From the NCBI RefSeq assembly GCF_030464885.1, contig NZ_JALPRJ010000012.1, positions 93,939-157,938 on the forward strand: DNA of 64,000 nucleotides, read 5' to 3'. Every line of letters starts with the position of its first letter. Positions within the stretch are counted from its first letter, which is position 1. The DNA comes from Caballeronia sp. SEWSISQ10-4 2. GTDB lineage: Bacteria > Pseudomonadota > Gammaproteobacteria > Burkholderiales > Burkholderiaceae. Positions 26,704 to 35,850 of the stretch are shown here, one piece after another. Under the pieces are notes generated by a model, which was given only the letters and a program-made list of their open reading frames with translations, ran no database searches and was not told the DNA's origin. The position numbers were made by a program, and so were the translations under genes.

Positions 26704-27720
26704 ATGACTACTTTGGCCGAAGTCGCTTTGCGCGCCGGCGTCACGCCGGCAACCGTTTCCAATGTGCTGCGCAAGCGCGGCAAGGTCGGCGCTGCGACAC
26801 GTCAGCGTGTGCTCGATGCAGTGGAGTTTTTGGGCTACCGGCCGCACCTGACGGCCCGGGCGCTGGCCGAAGGGAGCGCACCGACCCTGGCGTTGATGGT
26901 GACGAGTATTGCGAACCCGTTTTACCCGGAATTTGCGTTGGCGGCAGAACGCGCGGCGCGGAAAAATGGGCGTTTCCTGATCGTATGTAATACGAACGAA
27001 GATCCGGTTATCAGCCGCGCTTACCTGGACCAGATTGCGGGGACTTTGTCGGAAGGCGTGCTTGTCATGAACTCCCGGATCGGTTTCGACGATCTTCACA
27101 CCACGCGGGCACGCGGCACGCCCGTCGTGCTGTGCATGTGGGAACGGCCGGATGTATCGCCGGGATTGCCGTGCGTGGCCGTGGATTTTTTCGCAGCCGG
27201 CGCGCTGGCCGCGCAACATCTGCTAGACCTTGGGCATACGCGGATTGGCGCGATCATCGGGAGTCAGCCGGAGGGAGTGCAGGCAGCGCGATATGCCGGG
27301 TTTTGTCACACGCTGAACGCTGCCGGCGTGGCGCATCCGGCACAGGAAGCGCGTTTTACCCGCGACGCCGTGCAGGGCGGCTACGAGGCCGCGTGCGAGT
27401 TGCTGACGGAGCACGCGGACCTGACCGCGATCTTCGCCACCAACGACTTGCCTGCGTTGGGCGCGATGCATGCCGCAGCAGATCGGGGCATGCGCATTCC
27501 CGACGATCTGTCAGTAATTGGGATTACTGACATTCAGCTGGCGCGGGAGTCGCGGCCGGGGTTATCGACGGTTGCGGTTCCTACCGAAGCCGCCGCTACC
27601 ATGGCCGTCGAGTTGCTGGAGGCATTGATCGAAAGCGGCGGCCACTGCGAAACGCCGATGCGCGTTGCACCCGCGCCCGTGCTGGTGCAAAGGGCATCGA
27701 CGGGACGGGTGCGTAGCTGA
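26704..27720 (+). CDS. LacI-family repressor of the galactoside operon
   Basis: 338 residues. HTH TLAEVALRAGVTPATVSNVL with hinge helix (RALAEGSAPTLALMV), then a Peripla_BP_3-type sensor domain ending in a dimerising C terminus (TDIQLARESRPGLSTVAVPT). It is divergent from the importer/beta-galactosidase operon; the perfect palindrome at 26457-26478 is the probable binding site. It is expected to release DNA on binding galactose, allolactose or a related sugar. The gene is convergent with the flavoprotein gene at 27728. Confidence 0.92.
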   Translation: MTTLAEVALRAGVTPATVSNVLRKRGKVGAATRQRVLDAVEFLGYRPHLTARALAEGSAPTLALMVTSIANPFYPEFALAAERAARKNGRFLIVCNTNEDPVISRAYLDQIAGTLSEGVLVMNSRIGFDDLHTTRARGTPVVLCMWERPDVSPGLPCVAVDFFAAGALAAQHLLDLGHTRIGAIIGSQPEGVQAARYAGFCHTLNAAGVAHPAQEARFTRDAVQGGYEAACELLTEHADLTAIFATNDLPALGAMHAAADRGMRIPDDLSVIGITDIQLARESRPGLSTVAVPTEAAATMAVELLEALIESGGHCETPMRVAPAPVLVQRASTGRVRS

Positions 27721-27727
27721 ACCTCCA

Positions 27728-29113
27728 TCACGCTCTTTCAGGAATCTTCGCGAACAACATGTTCAGCCCTTCCGCGATGGTCGGATGCGAAACGATCGCG
27801 TCCCGGATCGCGGTGTAGGGAAGATTGCCCAGCATGGCCATCTGCACTGACGCAACCACTTCGCCCGCGTTCGAGCCGAGCATTGTGAAGCCGAGAATGC
27901 GATCCGATTCCGCGTCCACTATTGCCTTCATGAAACCTTGCATCTCGCCGGTTGTGCGGGCGCGGGGAATAGATGCCATCGGCAACTTGGCAACGCGCAC
28001 TGCAATGCCTTGACGTTGTGCATCGCTTTCGTTGATGCCAATGCGCGCAAGCTCCGGTTCGATGAACATTGCATACGGAATAACGCGATCCCGCGTGGTC
28101 AGATTGCCGCCGGCGAGTTGCGACTTGAGCACGCGATAGTCATCGAACGATGCATGCGTGAACATCGGCGTCCCCGCGACTTCACCGATCGCCCATGTGT
28201 TCAGCGCGGTCGTCGCGAGACGCTCGTCCACCCTGATAAACCCGCGTTCATTGAGCGCAACGCCTGCTGCATCGAGTCCGATGCCTGCTGTACGCGGCAC
28301 CCTGCCCGTTGCCACCAGCAGATGCGAGCCCGTTAGGCGCGTACCATCGCTCAGTTCGACAGTGACGGATTGCCCTGACCGGCCGCTGACTTTCAATGGC
28401 TTGACCGACACCTTCACGTCGATGCCTTCGTTCGCGAAGATCGATTCGATTGCGTCCGTGACGTCAGCGTCCTCGCGCATGGCAATACGCGGCGCCTCTT
28501 GCACGACGGTTACGTTGCTACCAAGACGCCGGAACGCCTGCGCCATTTCCAGGCCGATATAACCGCCGCCGATCACAATCAGATGCTCCGGCAGCGAGTC
28601 GAGTTCGAGTGCTTCAACGTGCGTCATGGGTTCAGCTTCGCGCAGGCCGGGAATATCCGGAATGGCCGCGAAGGTCCCCGTGTTGATGAACACATAATCG
28701 CCCTCGACCGTGCGTTCCCGGCCGTCGTTCATCGCGACATGAATTCGGCGCGGCCCGACAAAACGTCCGGTGCCGAGGATCAGATCGAAGCCCGATGCTT
28801 CGAACGCTTTGGCGTTGATATCGACCATGCCATACACGACCGCGCGCACGCGGCGATGCACCTGCGTCATATCGACTTTGGCCTCAGGAGCGGCGCCCTT
28901 CAATATGTCAGCGGATTGCACGGCGTGCATGATGCGCGCGGTTTGAATCAGCGCCTTGCTCGGAATACATGCCACATTGATACACGAGCCGCCGATCATT
29001 CCCTCTTCGACTACTGCCACGCGCTTGCCTGATTTGGCGAGTTCCATCGCCAGCGTCTTGCCGCCTTTTCCGCCGCCCAGAAACACATATTCGAACTGCT
29101 CGACCGTCGACAT
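27728..29113 (-). CDS. FAD-dependent pyridine nucleotide-disulfide oxidoreductase (dihydrolipoyl dehydrogenase/mercuric reductase-like)
   Basis: 461 residues. N-terminal FAD site FLGGGKGGKTLAMELAKSGK, redox-active pair in GGSCINVACIPSKAL (C-x4-C), NAD site VIGGGYIGLEMAQAFRRLG and second FAD motif LLVATGRVPRT. The C terminus keeps HPTIAEGLN, like the HPTLSE of lipoamide dehydrogenase, but ends there without the merA Cys pair. No 2-oxoacid dehydrogenase genes are adjacent, so it is a stand-alone enzyme, possibly in thiol or quinone redox balance. The AraC regulator is divergent across 320 bp. Confidence 0.88.
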   Translation of the reverse strand: MSTVEQFEYVFLGGGKGGKTLAMELAKSGKRVAVVEEGMIGGSCINVACIPSKALIQTARIMHAVQSADILKGAAPEAKVDMTQVHRRVRAVVYGMVDINAKAFEASGFDLILGTGRFVGPRRIHVAMNDGRERTVEGDYVFINTGTFAAIPDIPGLREAEPMTHVEALELDSLPEHLIVIGGGYIGLEMAQAFRRLGSNVTVVQEAPRIAMREDADVTDAIESIFANEGIDVKVSVKPLKVSGRSGQSVTVELSDGTRLTGSHLLVATGRVPRTAGIGLDAAGVALNERGFIRVDERLATTALNTWAIGEVAGTPMFTHASFDDYRVLKSQLAGGNLTTRDRVIPYAMFIEPELARIGINESDAQRQGIAVRVAKLPMASIPRARTTGEMQGFMKAIVDAESDRILGFTMLGSNAGEVVASVQMAMLGNLPYTAIRDAIVSHPTIAEGLNMLFAKIPERA

Positions 29114-29433
29114 TTTCAGCTCCCTTTGAGGTGTTTGCGCAAGGCGAAACCGTGTTGGTATTGGACGTTTCGCTCCGTGCCGCGAGAGCAGGTTCCCTTC
29201 GATGCAACGCCGCCGCGCGATGACCTAAATTTAGGCTGGCGCGCGTCGAATCTCCATGCCGGAGCGGCTCGAATCGATGCTTGTTCGTCTCATTGCCCGG
29301 GTTTTATTGCACGCGAACCGTGGCAGGATGACCGTGTTCGAGCGAGTTCAAGCCAGGAATCTATCGCTGCGATCTCCGGTAAGATCGCTACGCCGCCGCT
29401 AATCGCGAGCCTCTCGCGTCTCTCAGCTCAACC
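29114..29433. other. Divergent intergenic region
   Basis: 320 bp between the flavoprotein and AraC-type genes. It should carry both promoters. I see no gene, strong hairpin or clear operator; GC content is similar to the coding flanks. Confidence 0.4.
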
Positions 29434-30351
29434 ATGGATACACTCGACCGACTGATCCAGTTATCTCGCCTGCAAGGCGCGCTCGACCTGCGCTGCCTTC
29501 TCAGCGGTCAGTGGGAACTGGACCATCCGCCGGCTCCGCCGAGCGAAGCGGTATACCACGTGGTGCTCGCCGGAAGCTGTCTTCTCAAGTTCCGCGGGCA
29601 GGAGGACGTGCTTCTGGAAACTGGCGATATCGTCATGTTGCCGCGCGGCGACGCCCATGTGCTACGGGGTCTTGAACCGGCTGACGGAAGCGAACAGGCC
29701 GAGATGGAGAGCCGCCATAACGGTGTGGTGACAGTCCGCACGAATTGTGGGCCGAACGCTGCGAGTCTCGATCTGCTATGCGGTCGCTTTAATTATGCGG
29801 CTAACGCATTGCTCATCGACGTGCTGCCGGATCTCGTGAAAATGACCTTTGCTCGCGGCGATGTGCCCGACCTCACGAGCATGGTCGGCATGATGCGCAA
29901 AGAGGCGAGTCAGGCAGCGCCGGGCGCGTTTTCGATCGTGTCGGCGCTCTCTACCGCGCTGTTTACCCTGTTGCTAAGGGCGCATCTTGAACAGCAACCA
30001 TCCACGACCGATGTGCTCGCGCTGCTCGCGCATCCGCGGCTTGGGGCATCGGTGATCGCCATGCTTGAACGGCCGGCTGAGCGATGGACCATCGAGATGC
30101 TGGCACAACAATCGGCAATGTCACGCGCGACCTACATGCGGACGTTCAGCGCGCTGACGGAAGACTCGCCGATGACCCTGCTCACCCGCATTCGCATGCA
30201 GCTTGCAGGAACCTTGCTGACGCGCACATCGAAGAGCATTGCCGAGATTGCCGACGATGTCGGATATCAGTCGGAATCGGCGTTCAGCAAGAAGTTTAAA
30301 GACACGTATGGTGTTGGACCGGGCGGGTTCAGGCAGGCCCGGGATTCGTGA
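29434..30351 (+). CDS. AraC-family transcriptional regulator with cupin-type N domain
   Basis: 305 residues. The N-terminal half is the AraC_binding_2/cupin_6 type (HVVLAGSCLLKFRGQEDVLL, ETGDIVMLPRGDAHVL), and the C-terminal half has two HTH motifs (WTIEMLAQQSAMSRATYMRT and SIAEIADDVGYQSESAFSKK). Regulators of this group often control a neighbouring oxidoreductase gene; here the divergent gene at 27728 is the obvious candidate target. The inducer is not evident. Confidence 0.9.
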   Translation: MDTLDRLIQLSRLQGALDLRCLLSGQWELDHPPAPPSEAVYHVVLAGSCLLKFRGQEDVLLETGDIVMLPRGDAHVLRGLEPADGSEQAEMESRHNGVVTVRTNCGPNAASLDLLCGRFNYAANALLIDVLPDLVKMTFARGDVPDLTSMVGMMRKEASQAAPGAFSIVSALSTALFTLLLRAHLEQQPSTTDVLALLAHPRLGASVIAMLERPAERWTIEMLAQQSAMSRATYMRTFSALTEDSPMTLLTRIRMQLAGTLLTRTSKSIAEIADDVGYQSESAFSKKFKDTYGVGPGGFRQARDS

Positions 30352-30370
30352 TTGGGGCGGACTGCTTTAA

Positions 30371-30724
30371 TCAGGCCGTGAAGTTGTCGAGCACCAGATT
30401 GTGCGAGTGGCCGATCCACACTGCCGCGTCGCGATGGTCTCGTAATGGATCGCCCGTATTCGGGTGGAGGAAAATATCAAGCGCACCGTGGTTCAGCGTC
30501 AGCCATTCGACGATATCGGCAAATTGCGTACGCTCGAAAGCGAGTTGGTAAGACCATTGAGGGTGTGGGCCGACGGGTTTTTCGTGGAACCGGCCTAGTT
30601 GCAGGGCATCGCCGAAATAAGCGGCGATTTCCTCGCGGAATTTCCAGGCGGCGTCGCGGGTGGAGGCGTCGAAGTAGACGTGGGCATGCCAGGTTTGTAT
30701 GGGCGAGGTGGTGGGGAGGGTCAT
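30371..30724 (-). CDS. DOPA 4,5-dioxygenase family protein
   Basis: 117 residues, the normal size for the bacterial single-domain family. Conserved His-rich motifs are TWHAHVYFDA near the N terminus, VGPHPQWSYQLAF in the middle and NHGALDIFLHPNTGDPLRDH in the second half. Plant and fungal relatives open the catechol ring of DOPA extradiolly; bacterial members are poorly characterised. It stands alone, convergent with the AraC gene and just beyond the type VI remnant. Confidence 0.88.
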   Translation of the reverse strand: MTLPTTSPIQTWHAHVYFDASTRDAAWKFREEIAAYFGDALQLGRFHEKPVGPHPQWSYQLAFERTQFADIVEWLTLNHGALDIFLHPNTGDPLRDHRDAAVWIGHSHNLVLDNFTA

Positions 30725-30786
30725 GGAGGTTTCGCTTGTGCTGATGAACAGTTTTGAGGTTCTGCTGGCGGGACAGATGGACCACC

Positions 30787-30796
30787 TCGGTTAGAT
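30787..30796. repeat. Left copy of a 10-bp direct repeat flanking the type VI remnant
   Basis: TCGGTTAGAT occurs here and again at 31964-31973, just outside the two ends of the tssE/tssH/tssJ remnant (30872-31955). A CTGTTCGGGT direct repeat also lies at about 30820-30850. This may mark a recombination boundary or be chance. Confidence 0.35.
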
Positions 30797-30871
30797 ATTC
30801 TATTTAGTTTTATCGGTCTCTGTTCGGGTGATTGTCGCTGTTCGGGTCGTCCGTATCCACAAACCCTGATA

Positions 30872-31297
30872 TCAGTCGATGTCTCCGTGGGTTGTAAGCC
30901 GTGCTTGTCCGTCAGCCGTGAAATACGTGCCATAACGCACGAGTCCTACTTGGTGCAACTCACAGGACATCGTAAAATTCAGCAGCAGGCTTTCCTCAGG
31001 ATCGGTGCTGGCAATATCGATCGACTTCAGGCGCGGCTCGTACTTAAGCAACGTGTCTTCAATCTCGCGCCTCGGCGTATGTGCCGAGGCCGGCATGTGC
31101 CGATAAATCTTCGACAGATCGCCAAGACCATAATCAGGCAAATGCGCGAGGCTTTCGCGACGGCTATTCAAAATACGCTGGATATTGTCGCGCACAGAAA
31201 GGAACGTTTGCTGGTTCCGATCGTGCAAGCCGATAGGATCGCCATTCGCAAAATGGCCTGTCAGCGCTTCGAAAAGCCCAGGACCGCCGCGCGTCAT
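30872..31297 (-). CDS. tssE: Type VI secretion baseplate protein TssE (gp25-like), orphaned
   Basis: 141 residues, full family length. Starts GGPGLFEALTGHF and has the gp25-like core NIQRILNSRRESLAHLPDYG, KYEPRLKSIDI and a C-terminal VRYGTYF. In a working system TssE is part of the baseplate wedge that nucleates sheath assembly. Its ATG overlaps the stop of the tssH fragment by 4 nt (TCAT on the plus strand), showing the old operon order tssH-tssE. No tssF, tssG, tssB, tssC or hcp is present, so although the frame is intact the protein has no local partners. Confidence 0.88.
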   Translation of the reverse strand: MTRGGPGLFEALTGHFANGDPIGLHDRNQQTFLSVRDNIQRILNSRRESLAHLPDYGLGDLSKIYRHMPASAHTPRREIEDTLLKYEPRLKSIDIASTDPEESLLLNFTMSCELHQVGLVRYGTYFTADGQARLTTHGDID

Positions 31298-31556
31298 ACG
31301 CTGGCCCCGCTCGTGCTCGATGCAGTCTCATCGAAATCAACTCCTATTCCGCGCTCATCGGAATAGGAAAGCCTGATCGCTTCAATCGCGGTTGATTGCG
31401 ACACACGTATCAGCAATTCACGCGAGAGCACCGGCAGGATCTGCTGGTCAAGCAGGCCATCGATATTGCGCGCCCCCGAGTCGGGCAACTGACAGGCACG
31501 CACCAGTTCACCGATCAGCGCGTCGTCGCAGATACACACAGCTGCAGACAAACGAT
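31294..31556 (-). pseudogene. tssH: 3' remnant of tssH (clpV), type VI secretion AAA+ ATPase
   Basis: Only the last 80-odd codons remain. SGARNIDGLLDQQILPVLSR matches the conserved C-terminal D2-small domain of ClpV (typically GARN-D-I/L...LLP-LS). Recognisable similarity starts near RLSAAVCICDDALI (about 31554) and is lost upstream, where the tssJ remnant on the opposite strand begins. Both AAA+ ATP sites and the N domain (about 800 residues) are gone. The fragment reads into tssE with a 4-nt overlap. Confidence 0.82.
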
Positions 31557-31955
31557 ATGGATGCACTGAAGGCTGACCTGCTTGGTTCGACGGAACTTGT
31601 ACTCCGACCCAATGCGAACGCCAGCATAGGTGAGCCGATGAGCGACGACGCGGAGTACGTCGGCATCGTTGCATTCTTCCGCGACGATGGAAAGAATGCG
31701 AAGTGGAAGCTGGTGCTGCCGAAGAAGCAGTGGAAGAAGACCGATCCGCTGAAAATCGAGGTGCGGGACAGCTCGTTAAGTGTGGCTGGTATTGGCACCG
31801 AGGTCGTCAAGCGGCATAGCGCACCGCAGGCGGCTAACACCCCGCAACCCACGAATCCCGGTGCGGCGCAGCCTGTCAAACCGAATGCAACATCGTCGAT
31901 AAAACCGGTAAGCAACGCTGCGCCCATAAAAGATGATTGGGCGCGGCCAGCCTGA
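31557..31955 (+). pseudogene. tssJ: 3' remnant of tssJ, type VI secretion outer-membrane lipoprotein
   Basis: Residues after the junction read MDALKADLLGSTELVLRPN, then DDAEYVGIVAFFRD and AKWKLVLPKKQW, the C-terminal beta-sandwich pattern of TssJ (YVGVVAxFRD...WK). The signal peptide, lipobox Cys and N-terminal strands are missing. The frame is open further left to 31392 but that part is antisense to tssH and Arg/His-rich, so it is not TssJ. The tail is Pro/Ala/Asn-rich and ends in KDDWARPA. A 10-bp hairpin follows at 31963-31996. Confidence 0.78.
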
Positions 31956-31962
31956 TTTACGC

Positions 31963-31996
31963 GTCGGTTAGATGAATGACCGCCCGTCTAACCGAC
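31963..31996 (+). terminator. Hairpin after the tssJ remnant
   Basis: Perfect arms GTCGGTTAGA (31963-31972) and TCTAACCGAC (31987-31996) with a 14-nt loop, 8 nt past the tssJ stop. An A/T-poor tail follows, so it is an imperfect intrinsic terminator. It is likely the original end of the type VI operon on this side. Confidence 0.55.
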
Positions 31997-32033
31997 TGAT
32001 GCGAAACTGAAAAATACATTGGACCTAAGCCGA

Positions 32034-32052
32034 CCGCTGCGGCCAGCAGCGG
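32034..32052 (-). terminator. Hairpin downstream of mmsA
   Basis: CCGCTGC (32034-32040), loop GGCCA, GCAGCGG (32046-32052), 20 nt beyond the mmsA stop. On the minus strand a TATTTTT run follows some 20 nt after the stem. A probable 3' end for the mmsA transcript. Confidence 0.5.
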
Positions 32053-32071
32053 CGACCCAAAATCACCTCTC

Positions 32072-33583
32072 TTACTTCGCCGTTGGCATCGCAAACTCAG
32101 CACCCTTCTCCGTGCTCTCCGGCCACCGCTGCATGATCGATTTCTGGCGCGTATAAAACCGCACGCCTTCCTCGCCATACGCGTGCATATCGCCGAACAG
32201 GCTGCGTTTCCAGCCGCCGAACCCGTGCCATGCCATCGGCACGGGAATGGGCACATTGATCCCGACCATGCCCACTTCAATCCGCCGTCCAAACTCGCGC
32301 GCCACATGCCCGTCGCGCGTGTAGCAAGCGACCCCATTGCCAAACTCATGCGCATTGATCAGATCTACCGCTTCGGTAAAGTCCTTGACCCGCACACAAG
32401 CCAGCACCGGCCCGAAAATCTCTTCCTTATAAATCCGCATCTCAGGCGTCACGTGATCGAACAACGTACCGCCCGTGAAGAAGCCCGCTTCATGTCCCGG
32501 CACCTTCAACCCACGCCCATCCACCACCAGCGAAGCACCCTCTTCCACACCCAGCGCGATGTAACCTTCAATGCGTTCCAGCGCCTGGCGGGTAACGATC
32601 GGACCCATTTCCGCATCGGCTTCCATACCGTTCTTCACGATCAGCGTGCGTGCCCGCTCGGCAAGCCGCGGAATCAGCTTGTCGGCGACATCGCCAACCA
32701 GCACCGCCACCGAAATCGCCATGCAGCGCTCTCCCGCGGATCCATAACCCGCGCCAACCAGCGCATCGATAGCCTGATCGAGATCCGCATCCGGCATCAC
32801 GACCATATGATTCTTCGCGCCGCCAAGCGCCTGCACGCGCTTACCGTGCTGCGCGCCGGTCTGATAGATGTAATTCGCGATCGGCGTCGATCCGACAAAG
32901 CTGATGGCCTTCACATCGGGATGCACGAGCAGCGCATCGACCACAACCTTGTCACCTTGCACCACGCTGAACACGCCATCGGGCAGCCCAGCTTCCTGCA
33001 ACAACCCTGCCATGAACAGCGCCGCCGACGGATCGCGCTCGCTCGGCTTCAGCACGAACGCATTACCCGCCGCGATAGCGACCGGGAACATCCAGCACGG
33101 CACCATGCACGGGAAGTTGAACGGCGTAATGCCGGCCACCACGCCAAGCGCCTGACGCGTCGTCCAGTTATCGATACCCGTCGATACCTGCTCCGTATAG
33201 TCGCCCTTCAAAAGCTGCGGAATGCCGCACGCGAATTCGATCACGTCGATACCCCGCGACACTTCGCCCTGCGCATCGCTGAACACCTTGCCGTGCTCGG
33301 CGGTGATGATCGCGGCGAGTTCGTCGCGGTGTTTATTCATCAACTCCAGAAAACGCAGCATGACCCGCGCGCGGCGGATAGGCGGCGTCTCGCTCCAGGC
33401 CACGAACGCCTTCTTTGCGCTGGCGACGGCGGCGTCGACATCGGCGACATCGCCCAGACGCAGCGTGCGTGCTTGCTCGCCGGTCGCGGGATTGAAGATC
33501 GGCTGGGTGCGGCTGCCCGTGCCGGGAACACGGCGACCCTGAATAAAGTGGCCGACGTCCGCGCGATCGCTGAACCTTTGCAT
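32072..33583 (-). CDS. mmsA: CoA-acylating methylmalonate-semialdehyde dehydrogenase
   Basis: 503 residues, the usual size. ALDH fold with the MmsA-specific pattern [25 protein letters not shown], cofactor loop [13 protein letters not shown] and catalytic Cys in [14 protein letters not shown] (Cys follows GER rather than GQ). The enzyme converts methylmalonate or malonate semialdehyde to propionyl- or acetyl-CoA in valine, inositol and beta-alanine catabolism. No mmsB is beside it; a LysR gene is divergent from it across about 90 bp and probably controls it. Confidence 0.93.
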   Translation of the reverse strand: MQRFSDRADVGHFIQGRRVPGTGSRTQPIFNPATGEQARTLRLGDVADVDAAVASAKKAFVAWSETPPIRRARVMLRFLELMNKHRDELAAIITAEHGKVFSDAQGEVSRGIDVIEFACGIPQLLKGDYTEQVSTGIDNWTTRQALGVVAGITPFNFPCMVPCWMFPVAIAAGNAFVLKPSERDPSAALFMAGLLQEAGLPDGVFSVVQGDKVVVDALLVHPDVKAISFVGSTPIANYIYQTGAQHGKRVQALGGAKNHMVVMPDADLDQAIDALVGAGYGSAGERCMAISVAVLVGDVADKLIPRLAERARTLIVKNGMEADAEMGPIVTRQALERIEGYIALGVEEGASLVVDGRGLKVPGHEAGFFTGGTLFDHVTPEMRIYKEEIFGPVLACVRVKDFTEAVDLINAHEFGNGVACYTRDGHVAREFGRRIEVGMVGINVPIPVPMAWHGFGGWKRSLFGDMHAYGEEGVRFYTRQKSIMQRWPESTEKGAEFAMPTAK

Positions 33584-33673
33584 GATGAGGCACCTGAATG
33601 AGTTGGGAATGTCCAGAGTGTAAGAACGCCGGGCGCGTCTGCAAAGACGTTATGATTGAAATGATTGTTTTCT

Positions 33674-34633
33674 ATGGTGAACAATGAAGATATGGAAACG
33701 CAACGCGTCGAGTCGCTCTGGACCCATCTCTACTGGCTGACCATTCTCGCGCAGCAAGGCAGCTATACCCGCGCCGCCACGCGGCTGGGCGTGAGCAAGG
33801 CCGCCATGAGCCAGCGGATCGCCGAACTCGAGCGCGCGGCAGGCGTGTCGCTGGTGCAGCGCACAACGCGCAGCGTCCGGCTGACCGAGGCGGGGCAACG
33901 TCTGGTCGATCAAACCCGCGGTCAATATGCGGATATTGCGCAAAGTTTCGCGGGCGTACGCGATTCGGCCGGTATCGCGCGCGGCGTGCTGCGCGTCACC
34001 GCCCCGGTGGCGTTCGCGCGGCAGCAGCTCGTGCCGCATCTGTCGGCCTTTCTTCGGGCGAATCCGGAAGTGCGCGTGCAGCTCGAAGTGTCGGACCGGA
34101 TCAGTTCGCTCGCCAGCGAGGGTTTCGATCTCGCAATCCGCCATAGCGCAGCCGCGCCTGAGACGCACGTGGCCTGGACCCTGTGCGCCACCCGCTCGGT
34201 AATCGTGGCGACGCGAGCCTATTTGCGGCGGCGCGGCACGCCCGCCGCCCCACAAGAGCTAGCTGCACATGACTGCCTGTTCTATCCGCGTGCGCAAGAG
34301 GCTCCCGCCTGGACGTTCGAGCGCACGACGGGACGCAAGACAGCGGCCAGCCGCGTAACCGTGCCGATCACCGGCCCGTTTTCTGCGAACAATAGCGAGA
34401 CCTTACGCGACGCTGCACTCGATGATCTCGGCATTGCGCTGCTGCCCGATTTCAGCGCGCAGGCCGCGCTGCGCGCCGGGCAGTTGATCAGGTTGTTGCC
34501 GGAGTGGCAACCCAGGGGCGTGTTCGCGGAACAGCTATACGTCGTCCGGCCTTATGCGTCGCATGTACCGCGTGCAGTGACGGCGTTTGTGTCCTATCTG
34601 CGCAAGACCTTTGAGAACGGTTTCTCCGATTAG
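33674..34633 (+). CDS. LysR-family transcriptional regulator
   Basis: 319 residues from ATG 33674; METQRVESLW at 33692 is an equally possible start, as neither has a clear ribosome site. HTH: GSYTRAATRLGVSKAAMSQR; the effector domain (GVLRVTAPVAFARQQLVPHL, LASEGFDLAIRHS) is of the CrgA/DsdC-like type common in Burkholderia. It is divergent from mmsA, hence its likely regulator. Its last 4 nt overlap the end of the convergent dpaL gene. Confidence 0.9.
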   Translation: MVNNEDMETQRVESLWTHLYWLTILAQQGSYTRAATRLGVSKAAMSQRIAELERAAGVSLVQRTTRSVRLTEAGQRLVDQTRGQYADIAQSFAGVRDSAGIARGVLRVTAPVAFARQQLVPHLSAFLRANPEVRVQLEVSDRISSLASEGFDLAIRHSAAAPETHVAWTLCATRSVIVATRAYLRRRGTPAAPQELAAHDCLFYPRAQEAPAWTFERTTGRKTAASRVTVPITGPFSANNSETLRDAALDDLGIALLPDFSAQAALRAGQLIRLLPEWQPRGVFAEQLYVVRPYASHVPRAVTAFVSYLRKTFENGFSD

Positions 34634-35850
34634 AGCCCTTTTCGCTGCCCGAGCCAGCGTCGCTGTGCCTCCAGCACGTCATCGGCGCGCAACCCCGTCA
34701 GTTGCCGATACAACTCCGGCGCAGTGGCGCCCTCGGTGTTCAACAGCAGCACGTTGGATTCCATCCCAAGCCCGAGCGCGGCTCGGTCTTGCGCGCTGCC
34801 GGCAACCTGAATAAGTCCGGCCAAACCCGCCGCACCCGATTCCCCCGCCACAACAGGAACATCGCGCGCTGAACCTGCCGCGAAAATCCGCATGGCTTCG
34901 ATGGCGGCATCGTCGGGAATGGTCATGAAGACATCGGCGAGAACGTGCAGGAAACGCCATGCCAGCGGCGACGCTTCTCCGCAAGCAAGGCCGGCCATGA
35001 TCGAATCAACGGAGCCGGTTGCGTGCGCCGCCTGTCCTTGTACCGCGCTCTGAAACAGACAATCCGCCAGTCCCGGCTCGACGATCACGAATTGCGGCCG
35101 TCGCTCGCCGAAGCGCTCGGCGAAATAACTGACAACGCCGGCCGCCAGTCCGCCAACACCGCCCTGAATAAAGACGTGCGTGTAAGAACCCCCATCGCGT
35201 TGCTCGATTGCCTCGGCTGCGATCGTCCCGTATCCCTGCATCACATCACGCGGGATGGTTTCGTAACCATCGTACGAGGTATCAGAGACAACGTGCCAGC
35301 CGTGCTCGCCGGCGAGGCGCGCGGCCTCTTTCACCGACTCGTCGTAGTTGCCGTCGATCTGCACGATCTGCGCGCCCAACTGTTCAATGGCGACGCGCCG
35401 CTCGTCGTTCACATAGCGATGCAGCACGATCACACACCTGCAACCGATGCTACGCGCAGCCGCGGCCAATGCCCGGCCGTGGTTGCCATCGGTCGCGCTG
35501 ATGACGGTGAAATTCTGCAGCGGGTCCTTGTAATGCCCGGCGGTCAACTTCGCCGCAACCAAGTCGTGCTCCGGCCAAAGGCGTCGGATCAGGCGGATCA
35601 GCGCAATCGGTGCACCCAGCGCCTTGAAGCTGCCAAGCGCAGAACGATGACCTTCATCCTTGACACTGATCGAGCCAACACGCAGCCGTGCAGCAAGCTC
35701 GGGCAAGTCCCACAGCGGTGTCGGACCGGCGTTCAGCCCCTCCCACGTCGATAACCACGCGCGGCTTTCATCGGCGGCTTGAATGTTCAGGATCTCGCGA
35801 AGCGAATCGTCGTAACAACCCCGGCGTGCGTTGACGTTATCGTGCAGCAT
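34630..35850 (-). CDS. dpaL: Diaminopropionate ammonia-lyase
   Basis: 406 residues. A fold-type II PLP enzyme: PLP Lys in HRSALGSFKALGAP, then SATDGNHGRALAAAARSIG for the Asn/His contact and the phosphate-binding glycines in FIQGGVGGLAAGV. The motif order fits diaminopropionate ammonia-lyase (YgeX/DpaL) rather than threonine dehydratase. It converts 2,3-diaminopropionate to pyruvate and two ammonia. Its ATG touches the stop of the M20 hydrolase gene (1-nt overlap), so the two are coupled, as in the ygeX-ygeY pair of E. coli. Confidence 0.9.
   Translation of the reverse strand: MLHDNVNARRGCYDDSLREILNIQAADESRAWLSTWEGLNAGPTPLWDLPELAARLRVGSISVKDEGHRSALGSFKALGAPIALIRLIRRLWPEHDLVAAKLTAGHYKDPLQNFTVISATDGNHGRALAAAARSIGCRCVIVLHRYVNDERRVAIEQLGAQIVQIDGNYDESVKEAARLAGEHGWHVVSDTSYDGYETIPRDVMQGYGTIAAEAIEQRDGGSYTHVFIQGGVGGLAAGVVSYFAERFGERRPQFVIVEPGLADCLFQSAVQGQAAHATGSVDSIMAGLACGEASPLAWRFLHVLADVFMTIPDDAAIEAMRIFAAGSARDVPVVAGESGAAGLAGLIQVAGSAQDRAALGLGMESNVLLLNTEGATAPELYRQLTGLRADDVLEAQRRWLGQRKGL

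Noticed and set aside
31392..31556. 5' part of the open frame leading into tssJ
   Set aside because: It is antisense to the tssH remnant and Arg/His-rich; TssJ similarity starts only at about 31557.
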